64,000 nt of DNA. Source: Viridibacterium sediminicola (GTDB taxonomy: Bacteria; Pseudomonadota; Gammaproteobacteria; Burkholderiales; Rhodocyclaceae). The notes beneath the pieces are model-generated. The model worked only from the letters and a program-made list of their open reading frames with translations. It made no database searches and was not told where the DNA came from. The translations under genes were made by a program, and so were the position numbers. Below are positions 43,784 through 52,854 of this stretch, one piece after another (within the stretch, counting starts at the first letter, position 1; each line of letters begins with the position of its first letter). Location of the stretch: assembly GCF_039631295.1 (NCBI RefSeq), contig NZ_JBDIVE010000008.1:1-64000 (forward strand), read 5' to 3'.

Positions 43784-44785
43784 TCAGGCTCCGAGGAAAA
43801 CTTCGTTGAAGGTCTGGAGGGCTTGCGCCAGCGACAGATCGGGGAGCGAGAGGTAGCTCGACAGCTTGTTCAGCGGGTACTCGCTGGCGATATAGTCTTC
43901 GACCCAGTCGGCCGCACACATGTCGATGTTGTTGTCGAAAGCGCACGCCGGATTGAGGATGGATTCGATGACACGCGGGTGTGCGCCATTGAAGCTGATG
44001 ATCAGCTGCGGGCGACCGGCAAGCTGGGCGCGCAGCACGCTCAGATCAAAGTCGCTGCGCGCCAGAAACGGTGCCAGCATGCTCAGCCACAAGGCAGCGA
44101 CCAGGGCGGCGGCACCATTGTTGCCGGGGAGCGGCAGCGCCAGCCCCTTGGTGGCACTGCCGGCCGACTGGCTCAGCAGCGGTGTCAGCAACAGGCCCAG
44201 GGCGATGATGGTCTTGCGTAGATCGACTGGGTTACCCGCGCCACGCACGCTGATTTGCAGCGTGCTCAGGCTGGTGTTGTGGAGATAGCTTGCAAAGCGC
44301 GCGTCGAGTCCGTCGCTGTCGGTATCGATGCTCAGGCGGGCTTGCTCGATGCGTTGCAGGGCGGTCTCGATATGCGCGGCGGCCAGCGCGACCTGCAGCA
44401 GTTCATCCATCTCGCTCCAGGCGGGCAGCAAGACCAGGGGCAGAACGGGGAGCAGCTTGAGCGGCGTCTCCGAGCGCAGATGTCCGGCAATCAGGAAGGG
44501 GTAGCGTCTGCCGGCGCGATCATGGCTGCCGCTCATGCGCCCGGCCAAGACGCTGTTTGAGCGCTTGCCGATGAAGGCAAAGTCGATCGGCGACATGGTG
44601 TCGAATTGCTGCTTCCAGTCCGGTGCCAGTGCCAGCTGTTCAAGATTGACGGTGATCCAGCGGTCTAGCGGTTGGATCACCACGGCGCCACTCTCGCTGC
44701 GGATGAAATCATCGCGCGAGGGCAGCTTGCCGAAGTAGAGCAGCGGCTCGGTCGAGGCCAATAGGTGGAATTCGTGCTTGTCCAT
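43784..44785 (-). CDS. tagF: TagF, T6SS post-translational regulator
   Basis: The 333-residue protein has the TagF domain: YFGKLPSRDDFIRSESG, RWITVNLEQL, FAFIGKRSNSVLAGRMSGSH, DRAGRRYPFLIAGHLRSETP. In other species TagF represses T6SS firing independently of, or opposed by, the PpkA kinase pathway. No PpkA, PppA or Fha is in the window, so control may rest with TagF or with genes elsewhere. It follows tssM by 7 bp. Confidence 0.93.
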   Translation of the reverse strand: MDKHEFHLLASTEPLLYFGKLPSRDDFIRSESGAVVIQPLDRWITVNLEQLALAPDWKQQFDTMSPIDFAFIGKRSNSVLAGRMSGSHDRAGRRYPFLIAGHLRSETPLKLLPVLPLVLLPAWSEMDELLQVALAAAHIETALQRIEQARLSIDTDSDGLDARFASYLHNTSLSTLQISVRGAGNPVDLRKTIIALGLLLTPLLSQSAGSATKGLALPLPGNNGAAALVAALWLSMLAPFLARSDFDLSVLRAQLAGRPQLIISFNGAHPRVIESILNPACAFDNNIDMCAADWVEDYIASEYPLNKLSSYLSLPDLSLAQALQTFNEVFLGA

Positions 44786-44792
44786 GGCGACC

Positions 44793-47700
44793 TCAGCGCG
44801 CTGCAGGGGCCGCAGTGGGCGCCGGATTGCCGTTCATGACGCCGGGGGCTGCGCCGCTGGCCACGCTGGCAGGCAGGCGCAAGCCCTTGAGGCTTTGTGC
44901 CGGCGCCGGGCTGGCGGCCTCTGCTGCTTCGGCGGTTTGCTGGCTGATGATGCGCAGGCTTACGGTGATGGACTGCGCACCGTTGGTCCAGGTCAGGTCG
45001 AAGTCGCCATTGTCGCGCCGCGTGCGCTGGGCGGCGCCGAGCAGCTTTTCCAGACCAAAGCGACCGGGAATATTGACCAGCTCGACGCTTCGCCCGTCGT
45101 GGGTGACCGCGCTCAGGCGTGCGCCGGGCTGGCCACTGCCGGGCCAGCGGAAGCGGCTCCATTCCGGTGCGCCATTGCGGTAGCGCATGGTTTGGCCATC
45201 GATTTCCAGGGTGTATTCGGTGGTGCCCGGTGCCGGGCTGGGCAGCATCTGGAACACCGTTTGCGCTTCACCGCCACTGCTGGCTGCAGTGTTGAGCGCT
45301 CCGCCCGGCTGCGCCACATAACGCGGGAAGTTGCTGACGAACTCTGTGTTGAGGTTGATGCCGATATCGGCCCAGGTACGCGCCGAGAGCGCATCGCCAC
45401 GGCGGATGACCAGGCTGCCCAGTGCGCTGGCGGCGTATTTGGCGATGGCACCGTCGGGGCCGAAGTACTGCGCGATTTCGCCCGGCGTGGCTTCGATGCG
45501 CGAGTCGGCCGCGAAGGGGTACTTGCTCGCCAGGCCGCGCGAGAAGGGTTCCTGCACCTGGGCGAGCCAGATCTTGTTGAGCTCCGATTCGGTTGGTGCC
45601 ACGATGACCGCGAAGGACTCCATCAGCGGCCGCACCAGCAAGGGACGGACGGTGGCGCGTGCGCTGTCGGAGAGGCCGACGAGCATGCTCTCATCGACAT
45701 AGCGCAGCGAATCGGCCAGCTCCGAGCCATTGGCGTCAAGGGTTTGCTGCATCAGCGTGCGTGCCGCAGGTCCGGGGTCGCCACCGGTTTTCATCTGGTT
45801 GAAGCGCGTGCGCAGCTTGGAGAGATGTGCGAGGTACGCGTCGAAGAGTGCCGTGTCGCGGTTTTCGCCGCGTTTCATCATCAGCTGGCTGATGCCGGCA
45901 AATTCACGGCTGACCTGTCCCAGACCATCTCCGACGGGCAAGCTGGTGTTGCCCAGTTTCACAGTGACGCCCTGGGGTTGGCGACGCAGGATGGTTTCGC
46001 GGAACCAGTCCACAATGCCGCGCCGGGCCTCGGCTATCCCTTGCGCGGCCAGCGAGGGCGTATCCCACGAGGTTTCGCGGAATAGCGTGTCCATCAGCTT
46101 CTTGAGCGGGGAACTGAGCGGATCGCCCATGCGGTTGAGCCCCTGCACGGCGCCATCGAAGCTGGCAAAGCCGGTGATCGATACGCCTTGCAGGAATTTC
46201 TTCCATTCGACGATGTAGTCGCGCTTGTACATGTCGATCAGCGCTTTCTGGATCTGCTCGGGGCTGCCTTGCAGGGTCAGGTCATCGCGGCTGCTCGATT
46301 TGAGTACCCAGTCGGTGCTTTGCAGCTCCTTGTTGGCCGCTTCCTTGATGGCATCCTCGATGTATTTTTCCCAGGCATCGCGGGTGTAGGTGCCGGAGAT
46401 GGCGTAGCTGCCGGCGACCAGGCGGCTGTCCTGCTCGCCGACCACGCGCGCCACGGTGATCGGTGCAAAGCGTGTCGAGGCGCGGGCGCGGATCTCGGCA
46501 TAGACGCGTTCGCGTGCCGGCATGCCCTTGACGACGCGGCGCAGATTTTCGCGCGCCTGATCGACCAGGGCCAGCTTGTTGTCAATGGTCGGGAAGTCCG
46601 GCTCATTGAGCTGGGAGAGATAGAAGCCCATCAGCCGTTCGGCGCTGCGGACCATTTTTTCACGCGGCATGTTGCCCCGATTGGCGTCGAGCCAGACGCG
46701 CCAGAAGCGCGTCAGCTGATCATTGAGATGGCCGTTTTCAAGATGCTCGTGGCTGGAGAGCATGAGGTAGGTCTTCAAGGCGTTGTAGGCGTCCTCGACA
46801 TTGGTCGGCGAGATCTCCTTGTAGAGCGTCATGGCGCTGGCCGTAGCCGGCGAAGTACTCGGGTTGCCGGCCGCCGGATTGCCCGCGCTTTGAGCGGCGA
46901 GCTTGTCGGCATTGGCATTGACGTCGCTCAGATAGGCCTCCAGGCCCTCGACAACCGGGTTGAGCAGCAGCGCACGCATGCCGTTGAAGTACTCCTTGCG
47001 CAGGTGCTGTTCGATGCGCTCGCCCTGATAGAGCCCCATGCCGAGCGAGGCCGGCGTGTCGTCACGGAAGTTCTGCAGTTGCTGCAAGCGGTCCTGCAGG
47101 ATTTCCAGCGCCTCCATGCGGCTGCCGATGTCCTGATGGCCTTGCTGGACCAGCTTGGCGCGCATCAGATCCGCTTCGGTATTGGCCAGCAGCTTTTCGT
47201 TGGACAGGTAAGACCAGGTCCACAGCGAGACCGCCAGCGACAAGGCCAGTGCCGAGCCCAGGAAGGCGATCAGCCGTGCGCGCTGTGCGCTGCGGGAGGC
47301 GAACTGGCGCACCAGGTTCTTGTCGGCAAAGATCACCTTGGAGAACAGGTCGGCCAGGAAGAAGCCTTTGCCCTCGTAATTGACCACTGGCGGGCGCTGG
47401 TATTCAAGTGGTCGCAAACCGAAGGTTTCCGAGACCCGCCGGTCCGCTTGCGTGACCGGCATGCCTTCGCGGACTGCGCTGGTGAAATAGAAGCCGCGAA
47501 ATACCGGTTTGTACTGGAACGGGTTTTCCTCGAACAAGGTGGCGATGAAGGCGCGCAGTGCCGCACGGGTGGCCGAGAACTCCAGCGGAAAGCTCAGTAC
47601 CCCTGCGCCATGCTGGCCGTCGCGGGACATCGCCATGCGCGCCACCGCCAGTTCGTTGAGGCCGTCGAGCAGTTGTTCGAAATGCTCGTCGAAGACGGCC

Positions 47701-48590
47701 ACTGCGTCGGTCTTGCCTTCAGCGTCGTAGGGCAGGGTGGCGCCCCAGGTCCGGTCGCGTTCTTGCTGGTCGGCATCCTCGAAAAACTCGGCAAAGCCGG
47801 CGACCAGGTCCACCTTGGTGAACATGACATAAACCGGCGCGAATACGCCGAGCTCGGCCGACAGCTCCTGCACCCGCAAGCGCAGCTGCTTGGCCAGCTT
47901 GATGGCTTGCTCTGGCTTGCTCTGGCTGAGCTCCCCGATGCTGGTGGCAATGATGATGCCGTTGATCGGCGCCTTGGGGCGGTACTTCTTGAGCAAGCCG
48001 AGGAAGGACAGCCATTCGCTGCGGTCGGCGTCATACACCGAGTAGCGCCCGGCGGTGTCGAGCAGGATGCCTTCCGAGGTGAAGAACCAGTCGCAATTGC
48101 GCGTGCCGCCCAGACCATGGATGACGCTGCCAGCACTGTCGGAGAAGGGAAAGCGCAGGCCCGAATTGACGATGGCCGAGCTTTTGCCCGCCGCCGGATT
48201 GCCGATGATCAGGTACCAGGGCAGTTCGTAGAGCGCGGCCTTGCCGGTGGCCTCACCCAGCTTGGAGGTCTTGATGGTCTTGATGGCCTCTTGCATGCGG
48301 TTGCGCAGGGCTTCGACTTCCGGGCGCTTGTCTGGCGCGGCGGATTTGATGGCGCGCTCGGCTTCATCGTCCATCATGCTCGAAATGGCTTCGCCGGCCC
48401 GTCTCGCCTTGCGCCGCTGCCAGGCCCAGCTTGTCAGCACGCTGAGCAGCAGCAGGGCGATCAGCAGCAGCGGCCAGAGCAGGGAGATGCCCAGCAGCGC
48501 GGCCGATAGCAGCATGACCAGCGAAAAGGAGACGAAGCCGAACAGGGCGACGAACAGAGGACGGGTGACGAAATCGATGAGGCGTTGCAT
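44793..48590 (-). CDS. tssM: TssM membrane-complex protein (IcmF)
   Basis: This 1,265-residue IcmF-type inner-membrane protein spans the envelope with TssJ and TssL. Two N-terminal helices (FVALFGFVSFSLVMLLSAAL, SLLWPLLLIALLLLSVLTSW) are followed by a cytoplasmic P-loop domain with an intact Walker A (IIGNPAAGKSSAIVNSGLRF). A third membrane segment lies near residue 440 (RARLIAFLGSALALSLAVSL). A long periplasmic region follows, ending in the beta-rich DUF1215/C-terminal domain that binds TssJ. Length is normal. Confidence 0.97.
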   Translation of the reverse strand: MQRLIDFVTRPLFVALFGFVSFSLVMLLSAALLGISLLWPLLLIALLLLSVLTSWAWQRRKARRAGEAISSMMDDEAERAIKSAAPDKRPEVEALRNRMQEAIKTIKTSKLGEATGKAALYELPWYLIIGNPAAGKSSAIVNSGLRFPFSDSAGSVIHGLGGTRNCDWFFTSEGILLDTAGRYSVYDADRSEWLSFLGLLKKYRPKAPINGIIIATSIGELSQSKPEQAIKLAKQLRLRVQELSAELGVFAPVYVMFTKVDLVAGFAEFFEDADQQERDRTWGATLPYDAEGKTDAVAVFDEHFEQLLDGLNELAVARMAMSRDGQHGAGVLSFPLEFSATRAALRAFIATLFEENPFQYKPVFRGFYFTSAVREGMPVTQADRRVSETFGLRPLEYQRPPVVNYEGKGFFLADLFSKVIFADKNLVRQFASRSAQRARLIAFLGSALALSLAVSLWTWSYLSNEKLLANTEADLMRAKLVQQGHQDIGSRMEALEILQDRLQQLQNFRDDTPASLGMGLYQGERIEQHLRKEYFNGMRALLLNPVVEGLEAYLSDVNANADKLAAQSAGNPAAGNPSTSPATASAMTLYKEISPTNVEDAYNALKTYLMLSSHEHLENGHLNDQLTRFWRVWLDANRGNMPREKMVRSAERLMGFYLSQLNEPDFPTIDNKLALVDQARENLRRVVKGMPARERVYAEIRARASTRFAPITVARVVGEQDSRLVAGSYAISGTYTRDAWEKYIEDAIKEAANKELQSTDWVLKSSSRDDLTLQGSPEQIQKALIDMYKRDYIVEWKKFLQGVSITGFASFDGAVQGLNRMGDPLSSPLKKLMDTLFRETSWDTPSLAAQGIAEARRGIVDWFRETILRRQPQGVTVKLGNTSLPVGDGLGQVSREFAGISQLMMKRGENRDTALFDAYLAHLSKLRTRFNQMKTGGDPGPAARTLMQQTLDANGSELADSLRYVDESMLVGLSDSARATVRPLLVRPLMESFAVIVAPTESELNKIWLAQVQEPFSRGLASKYPFAADSRIEATPGEIAQYFGPDGAIAKYAASALGSLVIRRGDALSARTWADIGINLNTEFVSNFPRYVAQPGGALNTAASSGGEAQTVFQMLPSPAPGTTEYTLEIDGQTMRYRNGAPEWSRFRWPGSGQPGARLSAVTHDGRSVELVNIPGRFGLEKLLGAAQRTRRDNGDFDLTWTNGAQSITVSLRIISQQTAEAAEAASPAPAQSLKGLRLPASVASGAAPGVMNGNPAPTAAPAAR

Positions 48591-48612
48591 GTGGGTGTGA
48601 ATCCGGAAGAAG

Positions 48613-50046
48613 TCAGGAGTCGGCCATGCCCACGTCCTGCGTGGGCGGGCTGAGCGTGGTCAGACTGCGCCATTGCACGTCGTGCATGCAGGCCAGCAGT
48701 ACGGGGTTTGAGTGTTCGGCTACATGGCGGGCGGCGAGGGCCATGGCGACGGCGGCATGCGCTTCACCCAGATTGCCCAGTGCGCTGCCGGTGGCCAGGT
48801 GCTGCTCGACCGGGTCCAGCTCCGGCAAGCTGCTGGAGATCAGGCTGGCGGCTTCGAGCTGCCAGTTGGCGCGGTGGTCGCAGTCGGAGAACAGGGCGGC
48901 AATCTGGGCAGCCTCGACCCGCGCCGCTTGCAGCGCCAGCGCACTGAGGCTTTCGAGGGTGCTGGCCTCCACACGGCCGGAGGCGCTGAGCGGCTTTTGT
49001 CTGACGCCAGCGGCAACCCGATGCACCTGGGCCAGCACATCGCAGGGGCTGCGCGCAGCCAGCGCCGGCGCTACGGCAAGGATGACCGCAGCGGCTTCGC
49101 CGGGCACCTTGCCCAGCGGCGTGCGTGCGGTGTAGAGCGTGTTGCTGGCTTCGAGGGCGGCCAGGCTGCTCTCGTCAACCAGGCTGTCACTGGCGACGAT
49201 CAGCAGCACTGCATCGGCGTATTCGCGCGTGCTGCCCTGGCAAAAGGCATCGACCACCTGCAACAGATCGGGCGTGTGTCCGCTGGCCGCGGGCAGGTCC
49301 TGGACGAGGCCGACGGCCGCCTGCGGCAGGGCGGCGAATTTGTCGCGTACGTAGGCGGCGACGATAGGGCGCGCTGCCTCGGGGACGCAGAGCCGGGCGT
49401 GCACCGGCAAGACCGGCTGGGGCTGCGCGTCACCGCTGAGCCGGGGCTCGCCCACCTGCGGCACAGGGAGCTGGGCCAGCACTTCAGCCGCCGCCTCCAG
49501 GGGCGCATCCAGCATGGCGAGCAGGCGTAGCAGTCGCGCTGGTTCCAGCGTGTGCGGAGTATGTGTGTGATGGCGATCCAGCCAGGCTTGGGCGGCCGCG
49601 GTGTCGAGTTGCGCGTCCATCGACATGCGCAGCGGCAGGCCTTCGCTGTCGAGCTGTTCGAGGTTCAGCGCCGGGCGCAGACTTGATTCCTGCATCGCGC
49701 TGATCAAAGTGGCGGCATCGTCGCCCGCAGGCGTATGCAGTTCGGCCAGCAAGAGCTGGAGTTTGAGAAAGCGGCTTTCGTCCTCCGTGCTCGCTGCCGC
49801 AGCCGGTGTAGCGGCGCTGCCGTCTGCGCTGGCTGCCGCCTGTTTGCGCGCCTGCATGTGGCGCCAGCTCCAGCGCAGCAGGCCATAGCCGAGCAGCAAA
49901 GCCAGCGGTAGAAGCACGAAGCCGCCCAGCAGTTCGGCCGGGGTGGGCTCGACATCGGCTTGCTGGAAATAGATCACCCCACCCAGCCATGCGAGCAGGG
50001 TGAGCAGGGTCGGCAACCAGAGGGCGGACAGCAGCTGGAGGATCAT
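48613..50046 (-). CDS. T6SS-cluster membrane protein, function unknown
   Basis: The protein has 477 residues from ATG 50046 (MILQLLSALWLPTLLTLLAW). This is preferred because the frame upstream belongs to the PAAR gene region and lacks hydrophobic character. Two N-terminal membrane helices (LLSALWLPTLLTLLAWLGGV, GGFVLLPLALLLGYGLL) precede a large cytoplasmic or periplasmic domain rich in Ala/Leu. It includes LNLEQLDSEGLPLRMSMDAQ, YADAVLLIVASDSLVDESSL and FSDCDHRANWQLEAASLISS. The domain looks like a degenerate beta-ketoacyl synthase-like or ATPase-like fold, but I cannot name it. Its place between PAAR and tssM, 22 bp before tssM, makes an envelope-complex accessory likely. Confidence 0.65.
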   Translation of the reverse strand: MILQLLSALWLPTLLTLLAWLGGVIYFQQADVEPTPAELLGGFVLLPLALLLGYGLLRWSWRHMQARKQAAASADGSAATPAAAASTEDESRFLKLQLLLAELHTPAGDDAATLISAMQESSLRPALNLEQLDSEGLPLRMSMDAQLDTAAAQAWLDRHHTHTPHTLEPARLLRLLAMLDAPLEAAAEVLAQLPVPQVGEPRLSGDAQPQPVLPVHARLCVPEAARPIVAAYVRDKFAALPQAAVGLVQDLPAASGHTPDLLQVVDAFCQGSTREYADAVLLIVASDSLVDESSLAALEASNTLYTARTPLGKVPGEAAAVILAVAPALAARSPCDVLAQVHRVAAGVRQKPLSASGRVEASTLESLSALALQAARVEAAQIAALFSDCDHRANWQLEAASLISSSLPELDPVEQHLATGSALGNLGEAHAAVAMALAARHVAEHSNPVLLACMHDVQWRSLTTLSPPTQDVGMADS

Positions 50047-50125
50047 CGGAGCGCTGAGTCGCACCCGTGCATGTCGGGCATGGCGCGGTGTTCTAAGGGC
50101 TGTAGGATTCGGCGCGTTGGCATCG

Positions 50126-50395
50126 TTATTCGTCCGTCGTACTGCCTTGGCTGGCAATCAGGGTGGCCCCGCAGGCCGTCTTGTCGCCGTGGCGGGCGAC
50201 CGGTTTGCCATCGATCAGGCAGGTCGGATCGCCGGTGACGATCACGGTGACGCTGGGGCAGTTACGCTGCGGGCAGCTCACCTTGTCGCCAACGCGTGCG
50301 ATGCGTTTGCCATTGATGTCACTGGTGGGCGAACCCTCCAGCACAACGCCTCCGTGTGAGGTTTTGTCGCCGATGAGAATGATGGGCTTGGGCAT
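50126..50395 (-). CDS. PAAR-domain spike tip protein
   Basis: The 89-residue single-domain PAAR protein has PIILIGDKTSHGGVVLEGSP, IARVGDKVSCPQRNCPSVTV and PVARHGDKTACGATLIAS. The repeated GDK-x-S/T-C/H pattern supplies the His/Cys zinc ligands that hold the sharp cone at the end of the VgrG trimer. There is no effector extension, so it is a general tip shared by the VgrGs of the locus. Confidence 0.95.
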   Translation of the reverse strand: MPKPIILIGDKTSHGGVVLEGSPTSDINGKRIARVGDKVSCPQRNCPSVTVIVTGDPTCLIDGKPVARHGDKTACGATLIASQGSTTDE

Positions 50396-50419
50396 GGTTG
50401 GATGATCTGTGGTCGGGAT

Positions 50420-51262
50420 TCAGGGGAAGCGGGCAGGCTGGTTTGCGCGCCGCAGTTCGACGTGACCGAAGTCCATCAGCTTCCAGCGCCCGCCCCAGGT
50501 CAGTCCCATGGACTCGGCGACCTGTCCGTAGAGCGTGTAGCCGCGCATCGCCCATTCGTCTTTCTCCGAGATGAGGATCTTGCCGTCGCGCACGAATGCA
50601 CAGTCGGCTGCCAAACCGAACTGGTGGTAACTCTGGAAGGCGCGCGCATTGGTCACGTGGCTGCCCAGGGCGGAGAGCTGCTCCTGGCGCTCCGGACTGC
50701 GATAGCCTTCCAGCAGCACCATGTCATAGCCGAGCTCATGCATGCGCTGGAACACGCGCAGCAAAACTTGCTCGAAGCCGGGATTGAGAAGCTTCCAGTC
50801 GCGACTGGCCGAGACCAGCGAGGGGCGTTCGGCCAGCACTTCCCGCGTGGTGAAGGCTTCCGGAGGCATCGGGGGCGGGGGCACCAGTTGTTCGCCGTCA
50901 AGCAGGGCGGCGATCTGCTGCGTGTCCGTGGGCGGCATGTCGGCGTAGCCTTCCAGTGCGATATGGCCGCGCATCAGCCAGATGCACAGCACTGGAATGC
51001 CGGTCATCAGCGCCGCAGCGACTAGCCACAGGCGGTAGCGGCGGAGCTGTTGGCGCAGTGAAGCCAGCGCAGCGGCGAGTGCCGAGCCACTCTGGCGTGT
51101 CCATTGCGCGGTATTGTCGGAAAAGAAAACAAAATATGACGAGGCCCGCGTCGCACAGCTACCCAGCTTGTGGAGTTGTCTTTTGCGGAAATCGCTGAAG
51201 ACAAACAGCATGCCGGCCAGGATCACTACAGATGCATAAGCGCTCAGTAAGATCAGTGCCAT
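50420..51262 (-). CDS. M15 peptidase, TagX-like
   Basis: The protein has 280 residues from ATG 51262 (MALILLSAYASVVILAGMLF), with an N-terminal membrane helix and a second at about residue 90 (YRLWLVAAALMTGIPVLCIW). The C-terminal domain is a zinc D-Ala-D-Ala carboxypeptidase/L,D-endopeptidase of family M15: VLLEGYRSPERQEQLSALGS, SYHQFGLAADCAF (first zinc His and Asp) and KLMDFGHVELR (second zinc His). In Acinetobacter, TagX of this type opens the peptidoglycan so that the T6SS can be assembled. The same role is inferred. It lies between tssA and PAAR. Confidence 0.85.
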   Translation of the reverse strand: MALILLSAYASVVILAGMLFVFSDFRKRQLHKLGSCATRASSYFVFFSDNTAQWTRQSGSALAAALASLRQQLRRYRLWLVAAALMTGIPVLCIWLMRGHIALEGYADMPPTDTQQIAALLDGEQLVPPPPMPPEAFTTREVLAERPSLVSASRDWKLLNPGFEQVLLRVFQRMHELGYDMVLLEGYRSPERQEQLSALGSHVTNARAFQSYHQFGLAADCAFVRDGKILISEKDEWAMRGYTLYGQVAESMGLTWGGRWKLMDFGHVELRRANQPARFP

Positions 51263-51581
51263 GGTGTTCCCCTGTGCAGGTGGGCCGTCACAAAATGGAC
51301 TGCGCGCCTTCCGCCAGGGACGGAAATGCCTCGCTGCAGATTCATCGAACTCTCGAGTATTCACTCGCTGCTGCATGCAGCGAGGGCCGGCTTCATCGAA
51401 CCGGACAGACTTGCCTTTTTATGCTCGAATGGTCGCGAAGCTGAGCGGGCTTTGCAATGTCAGATAAATAACTAGTGTTGTTTTTGATGAATACGCCGCC
51501 GAGCGGTATTCAAAAACAGACCGACCGGAGCGTTTTATGCGTTCATCAAACATCGCCCGCCCTTAAGGGCAGGCGGTGCAT
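51263..51581. other. Intergenic region between tssA and the TagX-like gene
   Basis: About 320 bp without a convincing gene. It holds a weak stem-loop just after tssA (51,554-51,575), and a direct echo of GCATGCAGCAGCGAG near 51,370-51,385. No clear sigma70 or sigma54 promoter was recognised on the minus strand, although the gap is large enough to hold a promoter for the TagX-PAAR-tssM operon. Confidence 0.35.
51554..51575 (-). terminator. Weak stem-loop after tssA
   Basis: Arms CGCCCGCCC and GGGCAGGCG pair with one mismatch around a TTAA loop. It starts 7 bp past the tssA stop. The following minus-strand bases (GATGTTTGATG) contain only a short T-run, so termination would be inefficient. Confidence 0.35.
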
Positions 51582-52673
51582 TCATGGCTCTTCAGGCAGA
51601 TCGGCCAGGCCCAGCAGGTCTTCAAAGCGGGAGAAGGCGCCATCCTCCTTTAGGACCGCCTTGAGCCACACATGCAGCGGCATCTCACCCCAGTTGGCAG
51701 CCTTGTCGGCAAGGTAGGCGACAGGGCTGTGCGGTTCGGTTTTACGGAAGAATTCCGCCACCACGCGCAGCTGCCTGAGCGCTTGCTCGCGCGTGCGGAT
51801 CGGTCCGCCGCCGTTGCCGTGATCGTTGCCCGCGGGCGATATAGCGTCGGCGGCGGGAGCGTCCGCGCCCTCATCGGCCGGCTGGATGTCTTCGGAGGTA
51901 TCGATGACACCGTTTTCCCTCGCCAGCCTGGCCAGGGTGTCGAGGTAGTCATCCAGCGCAGCGCGCAGTGCGGTGAATGAAGGGCCGTCCAAGCCCAGGC
52001 GCTGGTCCGTGATATCGGACAGGCGGCCCAGCGCTTCCTTGCTGGCATCGGCGCCGTGCAGCAGGTTCTGGTAGAAGCTGCGCGGCGTAGCTTTCTGCGC
52101 GTCTTTGAACTGCTGCAGGCTGATGTGCGCGGAGTTCTCCTCCGCGCTGACCAGGCCGCGATCAATCTGTGCCTGGCGCAATCTGGCCGCCTCCAGCTCG
52201 AGCAAGCCATAGCTGCGCCCCTTGCCTTTGACCAGCGGCAGACCGCGGACCAGTTCGATCGAGCGTTTGATGAACAAACTCAGATTGCCGATGCGTTGCT
52301 CCTGATCACCGTCTTCAGGCAAGGGATGCAGGCTTTCCCAGAATGTCTCCAGCAAGCCGCTGCTCAGCTGTACACCATATTGAAAGCCGGTCAGACCATG
52401 CAGCTTGGCCGCAGCCTCGCAATACCACAGTGCGATGCGCAAGTCCTTGGAGCGGTTTTGCAACAGGTTCTGGCAGTGATTCAGGATGAAGGGCCAGTCG
52501 GCCTCCTTGATCTGGGTGATCCACTCGCCCTGGTCCAGACTGGGATCGTCTTCACGCCGTGCTTCCTGCAAACGGTCAAAATCCTCAGAAAAGCTGAGAT
52601 CTTCGCCGCTGGCCGTGTGTTCACTGATCGGAGCGAGCAATTGCGAGACGGAGAGCAGGGTGTCGAGGCTCAT
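51582..52673 (-). CDS. tssA: TssA (ImpA-type) T6SS protein
   Basis: The protein has 363 residues from ATG 52673 (MSLDTLLSVSQLLAPISEHT). The N-terminal ImpA_N domain is recognisable in ISEHTASGEDLSFSEDFDRL, DWPFILNHCQNLLQNRSKDL and RIALWYCEAAAKLHGLTGFQ. The C-terminal part carries EPHSPVAYLADKAANWGEMP, typical of short TssA proteins. TssA primes or caps the growing tube and sheath. It is the first gene of the second leftward operon and the last T6SS gene before the CRISPR array. Confidence 0.94.
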   Translation of the reverse strand: MSLDTLLSVSQLLAPISEHTASGEDLSFSEDFDRLQEARREDDPSLDQGEWITQIKEADWPFILNHCQNLLQNRSKDLRIALWYCEAAAKLHGLTGFQYGVQLSSGLLETFWESLHPLPEDGDQEQRIGNLSLFIKRSIELVRGLPLVKGKGRSYGLLELEAARLRQAQIDRGLVSAEENSAHISLQQFKDAQKATPRSFYQNLLHGADASKEALGRLSDITDQRLGLDGPSFTALRAALDDYLDTLARLARENGVIDTSEDIQPADEGADAPAADAISPAGNDHGNGGGPIRTREQALRQLRVVAEFFRKTEPHSPVAYLADKAANWGEMPLHVWLKAVLKEDGAFSRFEDLLGLADLPEEP

Positions 52674-52854
52674 TGAATATTCTCTATGAATGCGTGAGCC
52701 GCTCATCATAGGTCATGCAGACAGTGAGAGCATGTACGTTCGTCGCCCGCCAAGTACATGATAAATATGTCGAATGTTTTGAATTCTGGTGGTTTTTTGG
52801 GCGTGTGGATATGATTTTGGCGTTGTTGTCAGAATTGCGTGCGGGAAATTCAGT

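Noticed and set aside
46188..48509. 773-codon plus-strand open frame opposite tssM; likewise 12,172-13,962 opposite clpV
   Set aside because: Same cause: GC-rich third positions on the opposite strand. The tssM and clpV proteins are unmistakable.
52674..52854. CRISPR leader on the left side of the array
   Set aside because: Variant repeats are at this end, and the repeat polarity (GCTCAGAAA handle on the minus strand) together with the cas genes puts the leader on the right. Nothing else was recognised in these 181 bp.
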